From ZC4RG30 sp039917615 (GTDB lineage: Bacteria > Pseudomonadota > Gammaproteobacteria > Steroidobacterales > Steroidobacteraceae), in assembly GCA_039917615.1 (NCBI GenBank), contig JBDSJD010000017.1, positions 62,001 through 126,000 on the forward strand: DNA of 64,000 bases, in the 5' to 3' direction. The translations under genes were made by a program, and so were the position numbers. Under the pieces are notes generated by a model. It saw only the letters and a list, made by a program, of their open reading frames with translations, was not told the origin of the DNA and searched no databases. Shown one piece after another: positions 61,216-64,000 of this stretch (the stretch's first letter is position 1; each line of letters starts with the position of its first letter).

Positions 61216-63675
61216 TTAATGGGGCCGGACGATCCTGGCACTCTTGCGGACTCGACGGGCACGTTTGGCCGCCACTGCTCCGGCCTTGGACTCGGCCACG
61301 TTGGCGACACCCGCGACCGCCGGCAATGGCGTGGGCTGGCGCACCAGCGCGTGTTGCAACACCTCGTCGATCCATTTCACCGTGCGGATATTGAGCTTGC
61401 CCTTGATGTTGTCCGGGATCTCGACCAGGTCTTTCTCGTTGTCCACGGGAATCAGCACATGCTTGATGCCGCCGCGATGGGCGGCGAGCAGTTTTTCTTT
61501 CAGGCCGCCGATGGGCAGCACCTCGCCGCGCAAGGTGATCTCGCCGGTCATGGCCACATCCGCCCGCACCGGAATCTTGGTGAGCGCCGAAACCATCGCC
61601 GTGCAGATGCCGATGCCCGCGGATGGCCCATCCTTCGGCTGGGCGCCTTCCGGCAGATGCACGTGGAAGTCCATGTTGGAGTAGAAGTCCTTATCCAGCC
61701 CCAGCATGTCGCTGCGGCTGCGCACGACTGTCATCGCGGCCTGGATCGACTCTTTCATCACGTCGCCGAGTTTGCCGGTGAATACCGGCCGGCCCTTGCC
61801 TGGCAGCACCGCAACCTCGATGGACAGCAGTTCACCGCCGACTTCCGTCCACGCCAGGCCCGTGACCTGCCCGACGCGATCGGCTTCGCCAGCTTCGTCG
61901 AAGCGGAAGCGCCGCACGCCTAAGTATTTCTCGAGGGTCTTGGAATTGACTGTAATGCTGCTTCCCTTCTTCTTCTCGAGCAGCAGGGTCTTGACCGCCT
62001 TGCGGCAGATCTTGGCAAGCTCACGTTCCAGGCTGCGCACGCCAGCCTCACGCGTGTAGTAGCGGATGATGTCGAGCACGGCTTCATCGGCCAGCTTCAA
62101 CTCGCCATCTTTCAGGCCGTTGGCCTTCACCTGCTTGGGCACGAGGTAACGCTTGCCGATGTTGAGCTTCTCATCCTCGGTGTAGCCGGGGATGCGGATC
62201 ACTTCCATGCGGTCGAGCAGCGGCGCCGGGATATTCATGCTGTTGGCGGTGCAGATGAACATCACTGCGGAAAGATCGAAGTCGACTTCCAGGTAGTGGT
62301 CGCTGAACGTTGAGTTTTGCTCGGGATCCAGCACTTCCAGCAATGCGGACGACGGGTCGCCACGGAAATCCATGGCCATCTTGTCGATCTCATCGAGCAG
62401 GAACAGCGGGTTGTGCACACCGGTCTTGGCCATGTTCTGCACAACCTTGCCCGGCATCGAGCCGATATAGGTGCGCCGATGACCGCGGATCTCGGCTTCG
62501 TCACGCACACCGCCCAGCGACATGCGCACGAATTTGCGATTGGTGGCGCGGGCAATGCTCTGCCCCAGCGAAGTCTTGCCTACGCCCGGCGGACCGACGA
62601 GGCACAGGATTGGACCCTTGATCTTCTCTACCCGCTGCAGCACGGCGAGGTATTCAACGATGCGTTCCTTGACCTTCTCGAGCCCGTAGTGGTCTTGATC
62701 AAGGATTTTCTGAGCGTTGGCGATGTCCTTGGAAACGCGCGTGCGCTTTTTCCAGGGCACCTTTACCAGCCAGTCGATGTAATTGCGGACCACGGTGGCC
62801 TCGGCAGACATCGGTGACATCATCTTCAGCTTGTTGAGTTCGGCGGTAGCCTTGTCGCGCGCCTCCTTGGGCATGCCGGCCTTGGCGATCTTTTGCTCCA
62901 GATCGTTGATCTCGTTACCGCCATCCTCCATATCGCCGAGCTCTTTCTGGATGGCCTTCATCTGCTCGTTGAGGTAGTACTCGCGCTGCGACTTCTCCAT
63001 CTGGGACTTCACACGGCCGCGGATGCGCTTCTCGATCTGCAGCACGTCCATCTCGCCTTCGATCGCGACCAGCACGTGCTCGAGGCGCTTGCGCACGTCG
63101 AGGATCTCCAGCACCTGCTGCTTCTCGGCCAGCTTCAGCGTCATCTGGGCGGCGACGGCATCGGCCAGCCGGCCTGGCTGTTCGATGCCCGCAAGCGCGG
63201 TCAGCATCTCGGGCGGAACTTTCTTGTTGAGCTTTACATACTGTTCGAACTGCGAGATGACAGAACGCTGCAGCACGTCCATTTCGCGTTCGTCGTACTG
63301 CTCGACATCCGCTTCGACGGTAATCGCCGCGCTGTAATAATCGCCCGTCGTAAGTTCATCGACACGGGCGCGCTCGACGCCCTCGACCAGCACCTTGACG
63401 GTGCCATCGGGCAGCTTCACCAGCTGCAGGATGGTGGCGACTGTTCCGAAACGATACAGGTCGTCGGGCTTCGGATCGTCGATATCCGGCTGCTTCTGCG
63501 CCACCACGAGGATGCGGCGCGGATCCGCCTTCATGGCCGCATCCAGCGCCTGAATGGATTTTTCACGGCCCACGAACAGCGGGCTGACCATGTGCGGGTA
63601 GAGCACCACGTCGCGCAGGGGCATGACCGGAATGGAATTGGTGGCAGTCGCTTCAGTCACAGGAGGCTCCAGCAT
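61216..63675 (-). CDS. lon: ATP-dependent protease Lon
   Basis: This 819-residue protease has the N-terminal LAN substrate domain (IPVMPLRDVVLYPHMVSPLFVGR), the AAA+ module with Walker A GPPGVGKTS and Walker B FLLDEIDKM, and the protease domain with S685 in PKDGPSAGI and K728 in GGLKEKL. It removes misfolded and regulatory proteins, including antitoxins in general. The C-terminal ~40 residues form an Ala/Arg-rich extension (KAGAVAAKRARRVRKSARIV) beyond the usual end. The tRNA-Val and tRNA-Asp genes follow. Confidence 0.98.
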   Translation of the reverse strand: MLEPPVTEATATNSIPVMPLRDVVLYPHMVSPLFVGREKSIQALDAAMKADPRRILVVAQKQPDIDDPKPDDLYRFGTVATILQLVKLPDGTVKVLVEGVERARVDELTTGDYYSAAITVEADVEQYDEREMDVLQRSVISQFEQYVKLNKKVPPEMLTALAGIEQPGRLADAVAAQMTLKLAEKQQVLEILDVRKRLEHVLVAIEGEMDVLQIEKRIRGRVKSQMEKSQREYYLNEQMKAIQKELGDMEDGGNEINDLEQKIAKAGMPKEARDKATAELNKLKMMSPMSAEATVVRNYIDWLVKVPWKKRTRVSKDIANAQKILDQDHYGLEKVKERIVEYLAVLQRVEKIKGPILCLVGPPGVGKTSLGQSIARATNRKFVRMSLGGVRDEAEIRGHRRTYIGSMPGKVVQNMAKTGVHNPLFLLDEIDKMAMDFRGDPSSALLEVLDPEQNSTFSDHYLEVDFDLSAVMFICTANSMNIPAPLLDRMEVIRIPGYTEDEKLNIGKRYLVPKQVKANGLKDGELKLADEAVLDIIRYYTREAGVRSLERELAKICRKAVKTLLLEKKKGSSITVNSKTLEKYLGVRRFRFDEAGEADRVGQVTGLAWTEVGGELLSIEVAVLPGKGRPVFTGKLGDVMKESIQAAMTVVRSRSDMLGLDKDFYSNMDFHVHLPEGAQPKDGPSAGIGICTAMVSALTKIPVRADVAMTGEITLRGEVLPIGGLKEKLLAAHRGGIKHVLIPVDNEKDLVEIPDNIKGKLNIRTVKWIDEVLQHALVRQPTPLPAVAGVANVAESKAGAVAAKRARRVRKSARIVRPH

Positions 63676-63724
63676 GCCGTTTGAGGCTACAGTCTAGCGT
63701 TAGATCGGGGCGATGGGGCCGGAA

Positions 63725-64000
63725 TCAAGTCCACAACTTTTGCACGGCGAATTCGGATTGTGTCGCAGGAAGGATATGAAAAGCAGCGCCTTCAAGTACT
63801 GCGGCGGCAGACACACCAGCATCGAGTTGCGGCGCAGAGAGGCTCCAGCAGCGGCCATCATCCGCTGCCTCCGAAACACGCAGCAGCCGCGCCCGGGCGC
63901 AATCTCCCATTGAGACATCGAAGCTGTCGAGCGGCAATCCCAGACCTCTTCCCACGGCTTTTACATAGGCCTCCTTGCGGGTCCAGCAATTGAAGAACGC
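63725..64000 (-). CDS. 4'-phosphopantetheinyl transferase, C-terminal part (cut by window edge)
   Basis: The 91 codons in the window begin AFFNCWTRKEAYVKAVGRGL. The WTRKEAYVKA segment is the Sfp-type signature whose Glu and Lys bind Mg and CoA. GLPLDSFDVS and a short C-terminal beta region follow. The enzyme moves phosphopantetheine from CoA to carrier proteins of NRPS, PKS or fatty acid synthesis. The N-terminal half is outside the window. It lies about 50 bases upstream of lon on the same strand. Confidence 0.88.
   Translation of the reverse strand, partial: AFFNCWTRKEAYVKAVGRGLGLPLDSFDVSMGDCARARLLRVSEAADDGRCWSLSAPQLDAGVSAAAVLEGAAFHILPATQSEFAVQKLWT

Noticed and set aside
1..64000. CRISPR arrays, prophage, integrase or attachment sites
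   Set aside because: No regularly spaced repeats and no phage structural or integrase genes were seen. The three tRNA genes show no adjacent integrase or truncated tRNA copy.

Overview
The window is chromosomal DNA from a GC-rich gammaproteobacterium. The basis is the gene order rnhA-dnaQ beside mltD, fabI next to ppiD, lon followed by tRNA genes, and a Wzx/Wzy/Wza/Wzi type capsule locus. I would guess a Steroidobacteraceae, Nevskiales or Xanthomonadales-like lineage, but only from general impression. No rRNA, CRISPR array, plasmid origin or intact mobile element is visible.

Region 1 (1-10.5 kb) holds housekeeping and accessory genes: gltX and tRNA-Val(CAC), a beta-xyloside utilisation block (GH43 xylosidase, GPH-type symporter, PanE-like reductase), an aromatic-acid-type MFS transporter with an exported NAD(P)-binding oxidoreductase and an amidohydrolase, and three toxin-antitoxin pairs. 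One pair is cut by the left edge. Each pair has a perfect inverted repeat just upstream of its antitoxin gene, which looks like an autoregulatory operator.

Region 2 (10.5-54.3 kb) is a large surface polysaccharide locus. A phosphomannomutase/phosphoglucomutase and a WecA-like initiating transferase lie at its left end. From 33.5 kb leftward to 13.2 kb runs a tightly packed minus-strand operon: wzz, pseB, pseC, pseF, pseG (fused to a formyltransferase-like domain), pseI, a second dehydrogenase/aminotransferase pair, a GNAT enzyme, two N-acetyl-sugar amidotransferases around one HisH/HisF-like ammonia-supplying pair, tailoring enzymes, a Wzy-like polymerase and glycosyltransferases. The gene content predicts a pseudaminic-acid-type nonulosonate, probably with an amidino group and possibly N-formylated. 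Two convergent lipoprotein genes (kelch-type and FG-GAP-type) separate this from wzx, a capsule-type transferase, a PhyH-like oxygenase and an acyltransferase. Divergent from those are an epimerase, an oxidoreductase and an unknown conserved gene. Then comes a 0.9-kb scrapyard of gene remnants, followed by a very large Wza-like export protein, wzi, pgi, fcl and gmd. The last two make GDP-L-fucose.

Region 3 (54.4-64 kb) is core genome: dnaQ, rnhA, a methyltransferase, mltD, fabI, ppiD, tRNA-Asp, tRNA-Val(UAC), lon, and the C-terminal part of an Sfp-type phosphopantetheinyl transferase at the right edge.

The most informative unusual signals are these: the duplicated convergent junction at 45.2-46.2 kb, which records a cassette exchange; the paired amidotransferases, one with an altered PP-loop; the PseG-formyltransferase fusion that lacks the usual formyltransferase Asn; and a G8 tract in the first codons of an oxidoreductase gene.
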